This document shows, piece after piece, positions 34,776-44,355 of a stretch of 64,000 nt of DNA (the first letter of the stretch is position 1; each line of letters begins with the position of its first letter). Both the position numbers and the translations under genes were made by a program. The notes beneath the pieces were generated by a model, which saw nothing but the letters and a program-made list of their open reading frames with translations, searched no databases and was not told where the DNA came from. This DNA is from Nocardiopsis potens DSM 45234 (lineage in GTDB: Bacteria > Actinomycetota > Actinomycetes > Streptosporangiales > Streptosporangiaceae): the NCBI RefSeq assembly GCF_000341105.1, contig NZ_ANBB01000002.1, forward strand, positions 62,001 to 126,000. Direction: 5' to 3'.

Positions 34776-34826
34776 CCTCGGCCCGCCCGCTTCCCCTGTG
34801 CCACAAGGGGAGGGGGCGGGCCGAGG
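34776..34826 (+). terminator. Terminator of ctaCDF operon
   Basis: Imperfect 25-base arms (CCTCGGCCCGCCCGC... / ...GGGCGGGCCGAGG) followed by TATTCTTTT. Confidence 0.85.
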
Positions 34827-34976
34827 TATTCTTTTGGGACGGCCCGCCGACCGTCGACCGCTGGTCCGGTACGGGCCGCTTCGACCACCCGGTTTCGGAA
34901 CTTTCTCCTCGGCGCGGACGTCCCACCCAGACGCGCACTGGGTGCCTCCGTGCGCGAGAGTCTGGAGGGCGTACCT

Positions 34977-36272
34977 GTGAAGCTCACTGCGAACCCGTCC
35001 GCGGCCCGCGGGCTCGGCGCGGGACTGGCCGGGACCGTGCTGCTGCTCACGGCCGCCTGCTCGGGGTCGGAAGGCGCGGACCCGGCCGGGGCGGGGAGCG
35101 GTGCCGACTCGGTCAAGGTCACCATCACCCCCGAGGACGGCAGCGCGGACGTCCGCCCCGACCTTCCCCTCAAGGTCGAGGCCGAGGGCGGCACCATCAG
35201 CGACGTCAAGGTCGAGCAGAAGGCCGCCGGCGGTGAGCAGGACGGGGAGCCCACCGAGGCCGACGAGGTCACCGGGGCGCTGAACGAGGACGAGACCGCC
35301 TGGGTCGCGGACTGGAACCTGGTCCCCGGTGCGGAGGTCACCGTCACCGCGGTGGCCAAGGACGGCGAGTCGGGCGAGGAGAGCGAGTTCACCTCGGAGT
35401 TCACCACCCTCCAGGCCGAGGAGGGGGCCCGGCTGGAGCTCCAGTCCAACTTCCCCACCAGCGGCGACACCGTCGGCGTGGGCATGCCGCTCATCGTCAA
35501 CTTCGATCTGCCGGTGCAGAACAAGGCGCGGGTGGAGAACTCCATGGAGGTCGTCTCCGAGCAGCCCAACGAGGGCTCCTGGGCCTGGCTGGACGACCAG
35601 ACCGCGGTGTTCCGCCCCAAGGAGTACTGGGAGCCGAACCAGAAGATCCGGGTCAACCTGCGGCTGGCCGGCGTGGAGGCCTCGGACGGCGTGTACGGGG
35701 TCGAGAACCACCAGCTCAACTTCGAGGTCGGCCGCGAGCAGATCAGCACCATCGACAGCGACACCCACCGGATGGTGGTCGAGCAGGACGGCGAGCAGGT
35801 CAAGGACTTCCCGGTCAGCATCGGCCGGGCCGACACCCGCGCCTACACCACCACCAGCGGCACCCACCTGACCATGGAGAAGTACGAGGAGCTGGTGATG
35901 GACTCCTCCACGGTCGGCGTCCCGGTGGACAGCCCGGAGGGGTACAAGCTGGACGTGGACTACGCCGTCCGCTTCTCCAACAGCGGCGAGTTCACCCACT
36001 CCGCCCCGTGGAACAACTCGCTCGGCGAGGCCAACCTCAGCCACGGCTGCCCGAACATGGCCCCCGCGGACGCCAAGTGGTTCTACGAGAACTCCTACAT
36101 GGGCGACCCGCTGATCGTGGAGAACACCGACCGCGAGCTCGAGTGGGACAACGGGTGGGGCTTCTGGCAGCTCTCCTGGGAGGAGTGGCAGGAGAAGAGC
36201 GCGACCGGCGAGCCGGACCGCACCGACGACACCGGCACCCCGGGCGAGGTCCACGGCGACCCGCAGGAGTGA
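34977..36272 (+). CDS. L,D-transpeptidase with Ig-like domains (lipoprotein)
   Basis: 431-aa exported enzyme making 3-3 crosslinks in peptidoglycan. Lipobox LLTAACSGS, two Ig-like beta domains (about residues 45-150 and 155-250), and a YkuD catalytic domain: HSAPWNNSLGEANLSHGCPNM, with the SHGCxN catalytic Cys near residue 360. The acidic C-terminal tail follows EEWQEKSATG. Layout matches mycobacterial LdtMt2-type enzymes. GTG at 34977 with GGAGGG. It lies between ctaCDF and qcrB. Confidence 0.94.
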   Translation: MKLTANPSAARGLGAGLAGTVLLLTAACSGSEGADPAGAGSGADSVKVTITPEDGSADVRPDLPLKVEAEGGTISDVKVEQKAAGGEQDGEPTEADEVTGALNEDETAWVADWNLVPGAEVTVTAVAKDGESGEESEFTSEFTTLQAEEGARLELQSNFPTSGDTVGVGMPLIVNFDLPVQNKARVENSMEVVSEQPNEGSWAWLDDQTAVFRPKEYWEPNQKIRVNLRLAGVEASDGVYGVENHQLNFEVGREQISTIDSDTHRMVVEQDGEQVKDFPVSIGRADTRAYTTTSGTHLTMEKYEELVMDSSTVGVPVDSPEGYKLDVDYAVRFSNSGEFTHSAPWNNSLGEANLSHGCPNMAPADAKWFYENSYMGDPLIVENTDRELEWDNGWGFWQLSWEEWQEKSATGEPDRTDDTGTPGEVHGDPQE

Positions 36273-36308
36273 CCCCCGGGGCCCCTTCGGCCCGCACGGC
36301 TCTCACAG

Positions 36309-36333
36309 GCCCCTCACCGCACGGTGGGGGGCC
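36309..36333 (+). terminator. Terminator of L,D-transpeptidase
   Basis: GGCCCCTCACC and GGTGGGGGGCC arms, followed by TTTCCC. Confidence 0.7.
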
Positions 36334-36462
36334 TTTCCCGTGCGCGGCGGCCCCCCAGGCCGATCCGAGGGGCGGGAGCGGCAGCGGGCGGCTCAGCGCG
36401 CCGGGGCGCGGGGGCGGAGGAACGGACCGCCCGGCGGGGGAGGGGAGCGGAGCACGGGAACG

Positions 36463-36503
36463 CCGAGAGGCCCGGCCCCCTCTTCGGGGACCGGGCCTCT
36501 CGG
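36463..36503 (-). terminator. Terminator downstream of qcrB
   Basis: Arms CCGAGAGGCCCGG(CCCC) and (GGGGA)CCGGGCCTCTCGG with the loop TCTTC, 46 bases after the qcrB stop. It closes the ctaE-qcrCAB operon. Confidence 0.7.
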
Positions 36504-36548
36504 CTCGGGCGCGCGGGCGGGGCCGGAGCCCTACCCGCCGGGCCGCGC

Positions 36549-38216
36549 TCAGTGCGTCTGAGCGGGCTCCTTCTCCTCCGCCGCACCGTGGTGCAGGTGG
36601 TGGCCGGTGTGGGCCTCCACCCCCTCGAAGGAGACGTTGTCCTTCGTGTACCAGTGGGCGAGCTTGGCGCGGAGCCGGCCCTTGAGGCCGCGGGCGGCCG
36701 GGGCCTCCACACCGTTGGCGTCGGTGGCCGCCTCGATCGAGGAGATGGTCTCCGCGTCGATCCGGTCCACCTCCTCCTTGCTCTCCAGCACGTGCACGGT
36801 GTCCGCCGAGGACTCCTTGTGGACCTCGATGAACTCACCGCTGGGCAGCTGCTGGATGGTGCCGCTCTCGTAGCCGTGCTCCAGCGTCTCCCGGTCCCGG
36901 CGCTGCAGGCCGAGGCAGATCCGCTTGGCGACGATGAACCCGATGATCGGGCCCACGATCACGGCGACCCGGAAGAAGTAGGTCGTCCAGTACAGGCTGA
37001 TGGAGAACGTGTGCGACAGGATGTCGTTCGACCCCGCCAGCCAGAGCAGGCCGTAGAACACGATGCCGGCCACGCCGACACCGGTGCGGACCGGGGCGTT
37101 GCGCGGGCGGTCGGCGACGTTGTGCGCACGGTGGTCCCCGGTGATCCACCGCTCGATGAACGGCCAGGCGCCCAGTCCGCCGAAGATCAGACCCGGAACG
37201 ACCAGGCCCGGGACCAGCACGCCGATCGGGACCGCGTACCCGAAGATCTGGAAGTCCAGCCAGTTCGGGAAGATCCGCAGCGAGCCCTCCATGAAGCCCA
37301 TGTACCAGTCGGGCTGGAGACCCGAGGTGATGGACGTCGGCGTGAACGGGCCGAACAGGTGGATCGGGTTGATCTGCACGAAGGCACTGAGGCCCACCGT
37401 CACCGCGAACACGAAGAAGAAGAACCCGCCGGCCTTCACCGCGAAGCCCGGGAACATCGGGGTGCCCACGACCTTCTTGTTGGTGCGGCCGGTGCCCGGG
37501 TACTGGGTGTGCTTCTGGTGCCACAGGATCATGAAGTGCGCCGCGATGAGCGCCAGCAGGATCCCCGGGATCAGCAGGATGTGCAGCATGTACAGCCGGG
37601 AGATGATGTCCTCGCCGGGGAACTCCCCGCCGAACAGGAACATCGAGACATAGGTTCCGACCAGCGGCAGGGCGAGCATGACGCCCTGCAGGATCCGGAC
37701 GCCCATGCCGGACGGCAGGTCGTCGGGGAGCGAGTAGCCGAAGAGGCCCTCGATCATCGCCAGGGTGAAGATCCCGACGCCGATCAGCCAGTTGATCTCG
37801 CGCGGCTTGCGGAACGCACCGGTGAAGAACACCCGCAACATGTGCACCACCAGCGACGCGACGAAGATCAGCGCCGCCCAGTGGTGGATCTGCCGGACCA
37901 GGAAGCCGCCCCGGACACCGAAGTCGATGTGCAGGGTCGAGGCGTAGGCCTCGCTCATCAGCACGCCGTTCAAGCGCTCGTAGGGACCGTCGTAGACGAT
38001 CTCCTGCATGCTGGGCTTGAACCACAGGGTCAGGAAGACACCGGTGACCAGCAGGATGATGAACGAGTACAGCGCGATCTCGCCGAGCATGAACGACCAG
38101 TGGTTCGGGAAGACCTTGCGCAGGTTCTTCTCACCGGTCTTGGCGAGGTGGAAGCGGTCGTCGATGAAGTTTCCGACGCCGCGGAGCGCCTTGGGCGCCT
38201 GAGAATCGGTGCTCAT
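36549..38216 (-). CDS. qcrB: Cytochrome bc1 complex cytochrome b subunit
   Basis: 555-aa quinol-oxidising membrane subunit. Heme b ligands in RQIHHWAALIFVASLVVHMLRVF and LHILLIPGILLALIAAHFMILWHQKH, and the Qo-site motif PDWYMGF in place of PEWY. Actinobacteria-specific C-terminal extension of about 130 residues, ending in a His/Glu-rich segment (HTGHHLHHGAAEEKEP). Starts 3 bases after qcrA. Last gene of ctaE-qcrC-qcrA-qcrB. Confidence 0.97.
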   Translation of the reverse strand: MSTDSQAPKALRGVGNFIDDRFHLAKTGEKNLRKVFPNHWSFMLGEIALYSFIILLVTGVFLTLWFKPSMQEIVYDGPYERLNGVLMSEAYASTLHIDFGVRGGFLVRQIHHWAALIFVASLVVHMLRVFFTGAFRKPREINWLIGVGIFTLAMIEGLFGYSLPDDLPSGMGVRILQGVMLALPLVGTYVSMFLFGGEFPGEDIISRLYMLHILLIPGILLALIAAHFMILWHQKHTQYPGTGRTNKKVVGTPMFPGFAVKAGGFFFFVFAVTVGLSAFVQINPIHLFGPFTPTSITSGLQPDWYMGFMEGSLRIFPNWLDFQIFGYAVPIGVLVPGLVVPGLIFGGLGAWPFIERWITGDHRAHNVADRPRNAPVRTGVGVAGIVFYGLLWLAGSNDILSHTFSISLYWTTYFFRVAVIVGPIIGFIVAKRICLGLQRRDRETLEHGYESGTIQQLPSGEFIEVHKESSADTVHVLESKEEVDRIDAETISSIEAATDANGVEAPAARGLKGRLRAKLAHWYTKDNVSFEGVEAHTGHHLHHGAAEEKEPAQTH

Positions 38217-38219
38217 CGG

Positions 38220-39341
38220 CTAGTCCCCCTTCTCCGCGTCCCAGAACGTCGGGCCGACCGCACTGGAGAAGTCGCCCTTGGCGATGAGGTACCCCTCGTC
38301 GTCGACACCGATGGGCAGCTGCGGCAGCGGCCGGTGCGCCGGGCCGAAGACGACCTTCGCGCCGTCGGTGGCGTCGAACGTCGACTGGTGGCACGGGCAC
38401 AGGATACGGTGCGAGCCCCGCTCGTACAGGGCCGCAGGGCAGCCCACGTGCGTGCAGATCTTGGAGTACGCGATGATCCCGTCGTGGGTCCAGTTCATCT
38501 GCTGCTCGCTCATCCCGGGCTTGAAGTCGCCCTCGGGGATCTTGATCAGCATGATGACGGTCTTGGCCTGGTCGTTCAGGCTGAGTCCGTGCGGGTGCTC
38601 CTCGTTGTGCGGGTACTCCGGGAAGGCCGTGACCATGGAGCCGTCCTCGGCGAGGTCGGACGCCTTGATCAGCTGGTTGGTCCCCTCGACGACCATCCGG
38701 GTGCCGTCTTCCCACAGCGTCTTCTTCAGCTTGTCGCCGGGGAGCGGGCCGGTGTCGCGGAGCAGCACGATCGGGGCCAGGCCCAGCGGCACCATGGAGA
38801 GCAGCAGCGTCCGCCGGAGCAGCGGCCGCTTGGTGAAGCCGCTCTCGTCGGCGCTCTTCATGAAGAACTCGCTGAACGAGCCCTTCTCCTCCGGGGAGGA
38901 GGGGAGCTCGTCGTAGGGCGAGGAGACCTCGTAGTGCGGCATGATCCGCCGCGCCCACACCGTCATGCCGGCGCCGATGCCGAACAGGGCCAGGGCGAGC
39001 GTGCCGCCCAGCGCCATGTTCGAGTACTGCGCGATCTGCGGGTCGGCGATGGCCTGCTCGCCCTCGGCGTTCGGCCCCCACGCGAAGTAGGCGACGAAGA
39101 AGCCGATGCCGGCGAGGAAGGCGATGAGGAACCAGACGGCGGCGGTCTTCTCCGCGCGCCGCTGCTCCTCCTCGCTGTGCTTGTGCGTCTCCTCCGCGGG
39201 ATAGGGGCCCGCGTGCTCGCGGCGCGGTTCGTCCGCGCCGGAGACGATCGTCTCGCCCTCCGCGGAGGACGGCGTCCCGATGACCCGGTCGTCGGGGCCG
39301 CCGGAGGCTCCGGAGGCGTTGGTGTCGTTGTTATCAGTCAT
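38220..39341 (-). CDS. qcrA: Cytochrome bc1 complex Rieske Fe-S subunit
   Basis: 373-aa subunit. Acidic N-terminus (about 65 residues), three membrane spans (near residues 70, 108 and 175), then the Rieske domain with CTHVGC and CPCHQSTF binding the [2Fe-2S] cluster. The three-span arrangement is typical of actinobacterial QcrA. It overlaps the end of qcrC by 8 bases. Confidence 0.97.
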   Translation of the reverse strand: MTDNNDTNASGASGGPDDRVIGTPSSAEGETIVSGADEPRREHAGPYPAEETHKHSEEEQRRAEKTAAVWFLIAFLAGIGFFVAYFAWGPNAEGEQAIADPQIAQYSNMALGGTLALALFGIGAGMTVWARRIMPHYEVSSPYDELPSSPEEKGSFSEFFMKSADESGFTKRPLLRRTLLLSMVPLGLAPIVLLRDTGPLPGDKLKKTLWEDGTRMVVEGTNQLIKASDLAEDGSMVTAFPEYPHNEEHPHGLSLNDQAKTVIMLIKIPEGDFKPGMSEQQMNWTHDGIIAYSKICTHVGCPAALYERGSHRILCPCHQSTFDATDGAKVVFGPAHRPLPQLPIGVDDEGYLIAKGDFSSAVGPTFWDAEKGD

Positions 39342-40248
39342 GGGCTCGCTGCTTCGCGGTGATCCAGATCGCGCACGCGATGATCAGGGTCAGACCGACC
39401 GTCCAGCCGATCAGGCCCTCGGCGACCTGGCCCACCCGGTTCAGGGCGAAGGGGCCGCCGGCGTCCGGCTCGGCCTGGAGGTCCTTCACGTAGGCGATCA
39501 GCTCCTGCTTGTCATCGGGGTTGATCGCCAGGTCGTTGAACACGGGCATCTGGCCCGGGCCGGTGACCATGGCCTCGTAGATCTGGCGCGGCGTGGCGTC
39601 GGTGAGCTCCGGGGCCCAGTGGCCGCCGGTCAGACCGCCGCCGGCGCCCGACCACGAGTGGCAGTGCGCGCAGTTGGCGAGGTAGAGCTTCATGCCGGCC
39701 TCGACGTCGTCGGCGCCGGCGATGTAGGCGTCGTACTCCGCCTTGTACTCCTCGTTGGCCTTCTCGTAGGCCTCTTCGCTCTCGAAGTCCTCGCGGAGCG
39801 GGGCGTCGCCGGGGACGTCCACCGGGACCGCGGGGCCCTTGCCGATCTCCTGCTCGTAGAAGGCGATCAGGTTGTCGATCTCGGAGCGGGAGAACGCGGG
39901 GTACTTCCGGGGCATCTGCGCGTCGGGGTTGCTCGACGGCATGCGGCCGGTGCTCACCTGGAAGTCGATCGCGGCGCCGCCGGCGGTGGTGATGTCGGGG
40001 GCGTTGCCCGACCCCCCGCCGTTCAGGCCGTGGCAGCTCGCGCAGCTGCGGTTCCAGATGTCCCTGCCCTCGGAGACGTCGACGGCCCCCTCTTCGGGGC
40101 CGCTGCTCTGCGCTGCGAGGACCTGTGCTTCAGCCCGTTCGGCGTTGGGCGCCAGGGCGGCGTACCCGACGCCGAACACGGCGAGCGCGAGTAGGACGAC
40201 GACGTACCCCGCAAGGGGATGCCGTCGCCGCGCGGTAATCCATTTCAC
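39334..40248 (-). CDS. qcrC: Diheme cytochrome c subunit of bcc complex
   Basis: 304-aa membrane-anchored subunit passing electrons directly to CtaC. N-terminal span (YVVVLLALAVFGVGYAAL), two heme c sites CASCHG and CAHCHS, distal Met candidates in GRMPSS and PGQMPVF, and a C-terminal membrane anchor. Two hemes without a separate soluble cytochrome c indicates a bcc-aa3 supercomplex. GTG at 40246-40248; 17 bases after ctaE. Confidence 0.96.
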   Translation of the reverse strand: MKWITARRRHPLAGYVVVLLALAVFGVGYAALAPNAERAEAQVLAAQSSGPEEGAVDVSEGRDIWNRSCASCHGLNGGGSGNAPDITTAGGAAIDFQVSTGRMPSSNPDAQMPRKYPAFSRSEIDNLIAFYEQEIGKGPAVPVDVPGDAPLREDFESEEAYEKANEEYKAEYDAYIAGADDVEAGMKLYLANCAHCHSWSGAGGGLTGGHWAPELTDATPRQIYEAMVTGPGQMPVFNDLAINPDDKQELIAYVKDLQAEPDAGGPFALNRVGQVAEGLIGWTVGLTLIIACAIWITAKQRAHD

Positions 40249-40265
40249 GGTTTCCCCGTTTCGGG

Positions 40266-40892
40266 TTACTGGATGAAGTAGATGGTTGCGAACAGAGCGA
40301 CCCAGACCACGTCGACGAAGTGCCAGTAGTAGGACACAACGATGGCGCTCGTGGCCTGCTGGTGGGTGAAGCGCTTCGCGGCGTACGTACGTCCGAGCAT
40401 GATCAGGAACGCGATCAGACCGCCGATGACGTGGAGGCCGTGGAAGCCGGTGGTCAGGTAGAACATCGAGCCGTAGGCGCTGGACTGCAGAGTCAGGCCC
40501 TCGTGCGCGATGAGCTCGTAGTACTCGTAGGCCTGCCCCAGAACGAAGACGAGGCCCATGAGGAACGAGATGAAGAACCACTTGCGAAGCTTCCGGACAT
40601 CACCGCGCTCAGCGGCCCAGACGCCGAACTGAGCGGTGAAGCTGGAGGCCACCAGGATGACGGTGATGGTCAGGGCCCACGGCACGTTCAGGTGAGCGGC
40701 TGGCCACTCGCCGAGGTCCGGGTTGCCCTTGGTCACCGATCGGATGGTGTAGTACATCGCGAACAGCGCTGCGAAGAACATGAGCTCGTTGGCCAACCAC
40801 ACGATGGTGCCAACGCTCACCAGGTCAGGACGCTTGGCCGCACCATGTACTGGTGTCGGTGCTGTTTCTTGGTTCGCGGTTGCTGTCGCCAC
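40266..40892 (-). CDS. ctaE: Cytochrome c oxidase subunit III
   Basis: 208 aa, five predicted spans. [50 protein letters not shown] and [20 protein letters not shown] are the family landmarks. First gene of the ctaE-qcrC-qcrA-qcrB operon. ATG at 40890-40892. Confidence 0.97.
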   Translation of the reverse strand: MATATANQETAPTPVHGAAKRPDLVSVGTIVWLANELMFFAALFAMYYTIRSVTKGNPDLGEWPAAHLNVPWALTITVILVASSFTAQFGVWAAERGDVRKLRKWFFISFLMGLVFVLGQAYEYYELIAHEGLTLQSSAYGSMFYLTTGFHGLHVIGGLIAFLIMLGRTYAAKRFTHQQATSAIVVSYYWHFVDVVWVALFATIYFIQ

Positions 40893-41225
40893 GCCTGCAT
40901 TATTGCGGCATCTGGCGGGGGTTGGTGCACGACCCCCCGTAAGGCGCCGGTTCGGCGCTGAACTGCGGCGCGGCCCGTCGCCGGGCCGTGATGCCCCCGT
41001 TATCTCCCGCCGCCCCGAAACGGGGCCGGAAGGCCGGTTCGGGCGGGTTCGCGGTCTTCGGTGGTCTCATCTGTGTCACGGAGGGGCGTTTCCGCGCCCT
41101 CCCGGCGTGGCCCGGATCGCACGGGCGGTGGCATCCTGTCGTGTCGAAGGTCTCAAGGCAATAGGCTCGGTCACAACCGCGGTGTGGCGAAGAACCGCCA
41201 CGCGACAAGTGAGGGACGGTCCGAT
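40893..41225. other. Divergent promoter region of ctaE
   Basis: 333 bases. A small hairpin at 41012-41026 (GCCCCG-AAA-CGGGGC) and a TAGGCT hexamer near 41163 that could serve the downstream receiver-like gene. No ORF is supported. Confidence 0.4.
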
Positions 41226-41696
41226 ATGGGTAACGCCGCCAGCTCCTCCACTCCAGCGGACGGCGCGGCCGCCGCGCAGGGCCCCGCGGTGCGGGTGCTC
41301 GTCTACAGCGACAAGGCCGATACGCGCGAGCAGGTCCGCCTGGCCGTCGGCCGGCGCCCGGCGGCGGACGTGCCCCGGGTCGAGTTCGTCGAGTGCGCCA
41401 CCGCGGCGGCGGCGCTCAAGCGGCTCGACGACGGCGGCGTCGACGTGTGCGTCTTCGACGGCGAGGCCGCCCCCACCGGCGGCATGGGCCTGTGCCGCCA
41501 GGCCAAGGACGAGATCTACCGCTGCCCGCCGGTGCTGCTGCTCATCGGCCGCCGCGACGACGGCTGGCTCGCCACCTGGTCGCGGGCGGACAAGGTGGTC
41601 AGCCACCCGATCGACCCGGTCGCCCTGGCCGAGTCGCTGGCCGAGCTGATGCGCGGCCTGTCCGCCGGGCTCGCGGCGGCGCAGGGCCGCCGGTAG
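41226..41696 (+). CDS. Receiver-like (response regulator fold) protein
   Basis: 156 aa with an Ala/Ser-rich N-terminus and one receiver-like domain: VRVLVYSDKADTREQVRLAV, VDVCVFDGEAAPTGGMGLCRQAKDE (Asp at the phospho-acceptor position), PPVLLLIGRRDDGWLATWSRADKVVSHPIDP (no clear switch Thr/Lys pair: Pro follows). No output domain. I consider it a stand-alone or pseudo-receiver found next to trpD in related genomes. ATG at 41226 with GAGGGACGG. Confidence 0.75.
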   Translation: MGNAASSSTPADGAAAAQGPAVRVLVYSDKADTREQVRLAVGRRPAADVPRVEFVECATAAAALKRLDDGGVDVCVFDGEAAPTGGMGLCRQAKDEIYRCPPVLLLIGRRDDGWLATWSRADKVVSHPIDPVALAESLAELMRGLSAGLAAAQGRR

Positions 41697-41706
41697 GCTC
41701 GGGAAC

Positions 41707-41730
41707 CGGGCCCCGGCGCGCCGGGGCCCG
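41707..41730 (+). terminator. 24-bp perfect palindrome after receiver gene
   Basis: CGGGCCCCGGCG and its complement with no spacer, 10 bases after the stop. Confidence 0.6.
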
Positions 41731-42019
41731 ATCCGCAGATCCACGGAACGGACTCCGATCTCCGATGCATCGATACGCCGCCGCCGTGCCCGGCCACGGC
41801 GGTTCACCCCTCCGCTTCTCCTTCTCCTCCCGCGCCGGCCATGCCTGGCAGCGCGGCACGGCCGGCGCCCGATGGCGATGGCGCACCGGCACGCCGTCCG
41901 CACGGCGCTGAGAACCCGACAGGAACGGCGCCCCGCCGGCGCGGCCGGAGAGGGCCTCCGGCCCGGAACCGCCGGCCCCGGGGCGGCCGAGGAGAGCGAG
42001 CACAGAGCGTGAGAGCATC
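41731..42019 (+). other. trpD upstream region
   Basis: Mostly featureless. A possible 48-codon frame at 41765-41911 contains three Trp codons, two of them one codon apart (RWRWR), followed by a small hairpin (41945-41961). A leader-peptide role is only a possibility. Confidence 0.25.
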
Positions 42020-43084
42020 GTGAACACAACCGCGAACAGCACCCGGCGGACCTGGTCCGCGCTGATCAACGCCCTGCTCGGCGGGGAATCGCTGAGCTCC
42101 GCCGACACCGGCTGGGCGATGAACGAGATCATGTCCGGAGCCGCCAGCGACGTGCAGATCGCCGGCTTCGCCGTGGCGCTGCGCGCCAAGGGCGCCGGCG
42201 TCGACGAGGTGGTCGGCCTGGCCGAGGGCATGCTGGACAACGCGGTGCGGATCGAGGTCCCCGGCCGCACCGTGGACATCGTCGGCACCGGCGGCGACCA
42301 GGCGCACACCGTCAACGTCTCCACCATGGCGGCGATCGTCGCCGCGGCGGCCGGGGCCAAGGTGGTCAAGCACGGAAACCGCGCGGCCTCCTCCTCCTGC
42401 GGCACCGCCGACGTGCTGGAGCGGCTGGGCGTGGTGATCGACCTGCCGCCCGCGGTGACCGCGCGGGTCGCCGAGGAGGCCGGCATCACCTTCTGCTTCG
42501 CCCCGCTGTTCCACCCGGCGCTGCGGCACGCCGCCAGGACCCGGCGCGAGCTGGCGGTGCCCACCGTCTTCAACTTCCTCGGCCCGCTGACCAACCCGGC
42601 CGCCCCCCGCGCGGCCGCGGTCGGCGTGTTCGACCAGGGCATGTGCGCCACGGTCGCCGGGGTGTTCGCCCGGCGGGGCGTCTCCGCCCTGGTGTTCCGG
42701 GGCGACGACGGGCTGGACGAGCTCACCACCACGACCACCTCCTCGGTCTGGATCGCCCGCGGCGGGGAGGTGCGCGCCGAGCGCCTGGACCCGCGCGACC
42801 TGGGCATCCCCCGGGCGCTCCCGGAGGACCTGCGCGGCGGCGACGTCGAGGTCAACGCCCGGGCCGTCCGCGACCTGGTGCGCGGCGAGCGCGGCCCGGT
42901 GCGCGACGCGGTGCTGCTCAACGCGGGCGCGGCCATCGCCGCGGTGGAGGAGCCGCCCGGCTCCCTCACCGAGATGCTGGAGCAGGGCGTGGCGCGGGCG
43001 GCGGCGGCGGTCGACGACGGCCGCGCCGAGACCCTGCTGGACCGCTGGGTCGGCGTCAGCCAGGAGCACGCCAAGCGCGGCTGA
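42020..43084 (+). CDS. trpD: Anthranilate phosphoribosyltransferase
   Basis: Second step of tryptophan synthesis, 354 aa. Landmarks: [60 protein letters not shown] (PRPP/anthranilate site), [11 protein letters not shown], and [13 protein letters not shown]. It starts at the GTG 42020 ([12 protein letters not shown]). It is isolated from other trp genes and followed by a strong terminator; the trpD/exonuclease-UvrC neighbourhood also occurs in Mycobacterium. Confidence 0.96.
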   Translation: MNTTANSTRRTWSALINALLGGESLSSADTGWAMNEIMSGAASDVQIAGFAVALRAKGAGVDEVVGLAEGMLDNAVRIEVPGRTVDIVGTGGDQAHTVNVSTMAAIVAAAAGAKVVKHGNRAASSSCGTADVLERLGVVIDLPPAVTARVAEEAGITFCFAPLFHPALRHAARTRRELAVPTVFNFLGPLTNPAAPRAAAVGVFDQGMCATVAGVFARRGVSALVFRGDDGLDELTTTTTSSVWIARGGEVRAERLDPRDLGIPRALPEDLRGGDVEVNARAVRDLVRGERGPVRDAVLLNAGAAIAAVEEPPGSLTEMLEQGVARAAAAVDDGRAETLLDRWVGVSQEHAKRG

Positions 43085-43122
43085 GCCGCACGGGCCGCGT
43101 TGCGGCCGCCATCGGAAGGGCG

Positions 43123-43155
43123 AGGGCCCCGCTCCGGACGCCGGAGCGGGGCCCT
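43123..43155. terminator. Bidirectional terminator after trpD
   Basis: Arms of 15 bases (AGGGCCCCGCTCCGG and complement) with the loop ACG, between convergent genes. Confidence 0.85.
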
Positions 43156-43190
43156 GCGCCGTCCGCGGCCCCGCCGCGGCCCGGCCCCGG

Positions 43191-43466
43191 TCAGATGCCG
43201 AGCGAGAAGGCGGCCTCCAGGTCGTGCTGGGAGTAGGCGTCGAACGCGATGTGGGTGTCGGAGGAGCGGACCCCCGGGATCTTGTTCACCCGGCCGGGGA
43301 TCACCTCGGCGAGCTCGTCGTGGCGCCGCACGCGGACCAGGGCGATCAGGTCCACGTCGCCGGTGACCGAGTAGACCTCGCTGACCCCCTCGACCTCGGC
43401 GATCTCCTCGGCGACCTCGGGGATCCGGTCGACGTCCGCCTTGATCATGACGATCGCGGTGATCAC
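43191..43466 (-). CDS. Lrp/AsnC ligand-binding (RAM) domain protein
   Basis: 91-aa stand-alone RAM domain: AIVMIKADVDRIPEVAEEIAEVEGVSEVYSVTGDVDLIALVRV ... VNKIPGVRSSDTHIAFDAYS. No helix-turn-helix, so it is not a DNA-binding Lrp itself; such domains bind amino acids or pair with Lrp proteins. The GTG at 43464-43466 with an AGGAGGG site is preferred to an upstream frame of low-complexity sequence. Confidence 0.9.
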   Translation of the reverse strand: MITAIVMIKADVDRIPEVAEEIAEVEGVSEVYSVTGDVDLIALVRVRRHDELAEVIPGRVNKIPGVRSSDTHIAFDAYSQHDLEAAFSLGI

Positions 43467-43575
43467 TGTTGCCCTCCTGGGGTGCTCGGGTGCGGATCGG
43501 AAGCGGCGGCCGGGCGCGGGGCCGCGCGCCCGCCCGCCGGGGCGGGGCGCCCGCGCGGGCCGGGGCCGGCGCGGG

Positions 43576-44331
43576 TCAGTACATGTCGGACAGGCGCGTT
43601 CCGGAGCGCCAGCGGACACGGTGGATCAGCAGGCCGCCGAGGACGCCGGCGATGAACCCGTAGACGTGCGCGGCGTAGGCGACGCTGTCCCCGCCGCCCG
43701 GCGAGGACGGCATGCCGATGTAGAGAACATATTGGAGCACGAAGTAGGTGCCCACGAGCGCCCAGCCGGGCAGCCGGACCGGGAAGACCAGCACCAGGGT
43801 GATCACCCTGCTGCGGAACTGCACCACCAGGTAGGCGCCGAGCACCGCGGAGATCGCCCCGGACGCGCCGACCAGCGGCGACTGCCCCGCCGGGTCGGTC
43901 AGCGCGTAGGCGTACACCGAGACGAGCCCGCAGAGCAGGTAGAGCGCCAGGTAGCGGAGCCGGCCCAGGCGGTCCTCCACCACCGGGCCGAACACGAACA
44001 GGTACACCATGTTGCCGAGCAGGTGGGCCACCCCGCCGTGCAGGAACATCGAGGTGAACGCCGAGATCCAGGCCGCCTCGGCGCCGCCGCCGGGGCACTC
44101 CGGGGGCGGGGGCACCCGCCCGCCGCCGAGCAGCTCCGCCGGGATCGCCCCCCACCGGTTGATGTACACCTCGACGGAGCAGAGCCGGGCCGGCAGGTCG
44201 GCGCCGTACCAGACCGCGATGAGCGACATCGGGGAGAGCAGGTAGACCAGCACGTTGGCGGCGATCAGCAGGTAGGTGGCGACCGGGATCCGGCGCACCG
44301 GGTAGTCGTCGCTCAGCGGGATGCCTGCCAT
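43576..44331 (-). CDS. Rhomboid family intramembrane serine protease
   Basis: 251 aa, about six spans. Catalytic Ser in LVGASGAISAVLGAY and His in AAHVYGFIAGVLGG; the oxyanion-helping TSMFLHGGVAHLLGNMVYLFVFG segment is intact. A long loop between spans 1 and 2 (LPARLCSVEVYINRWG...PPPPECPGGG) contains two cysteines. Lies 24 bases downstream of the exonuclease-UvrC gene, likely co-transcribed. Substrate unknown. Confidence 0.93.
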   Translation of the reverse strand: MAGIPLSDDYPVRRIPVATYLLIAANVLVYLLSPMSLIAVWYGADLPARLCSVEVYINRWGAIPAELLGGGRVPPPPECPGGGAEAAWISAFTSMFLHGGVAHLLGNMVYLFVFGPVVEDRLGRLRYLALYLLCGLVSVYAYALTDPAGQSPLVGASGAISAVLGAYLVVQFRSRVITLVLVFPVRLPGWALVGTYFVLQYVLYIGMPSSPGGGDSVAYAAHVYGFIAGVLGGLLIHRVRWRSGTRLSDMY

Positions 44332-44355
44332 GGGTGCCTGGTCCGTTCAGCTCGG

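Noticed and set aside
36324-39362. Antisense open frame of about 1000 codons over qcrB-qcrA
   Set aside because: It lies wholly opposite two well-conserved respiratory genes and its translation is low-complexity Arg/Asp/Val/Gly without any domain.
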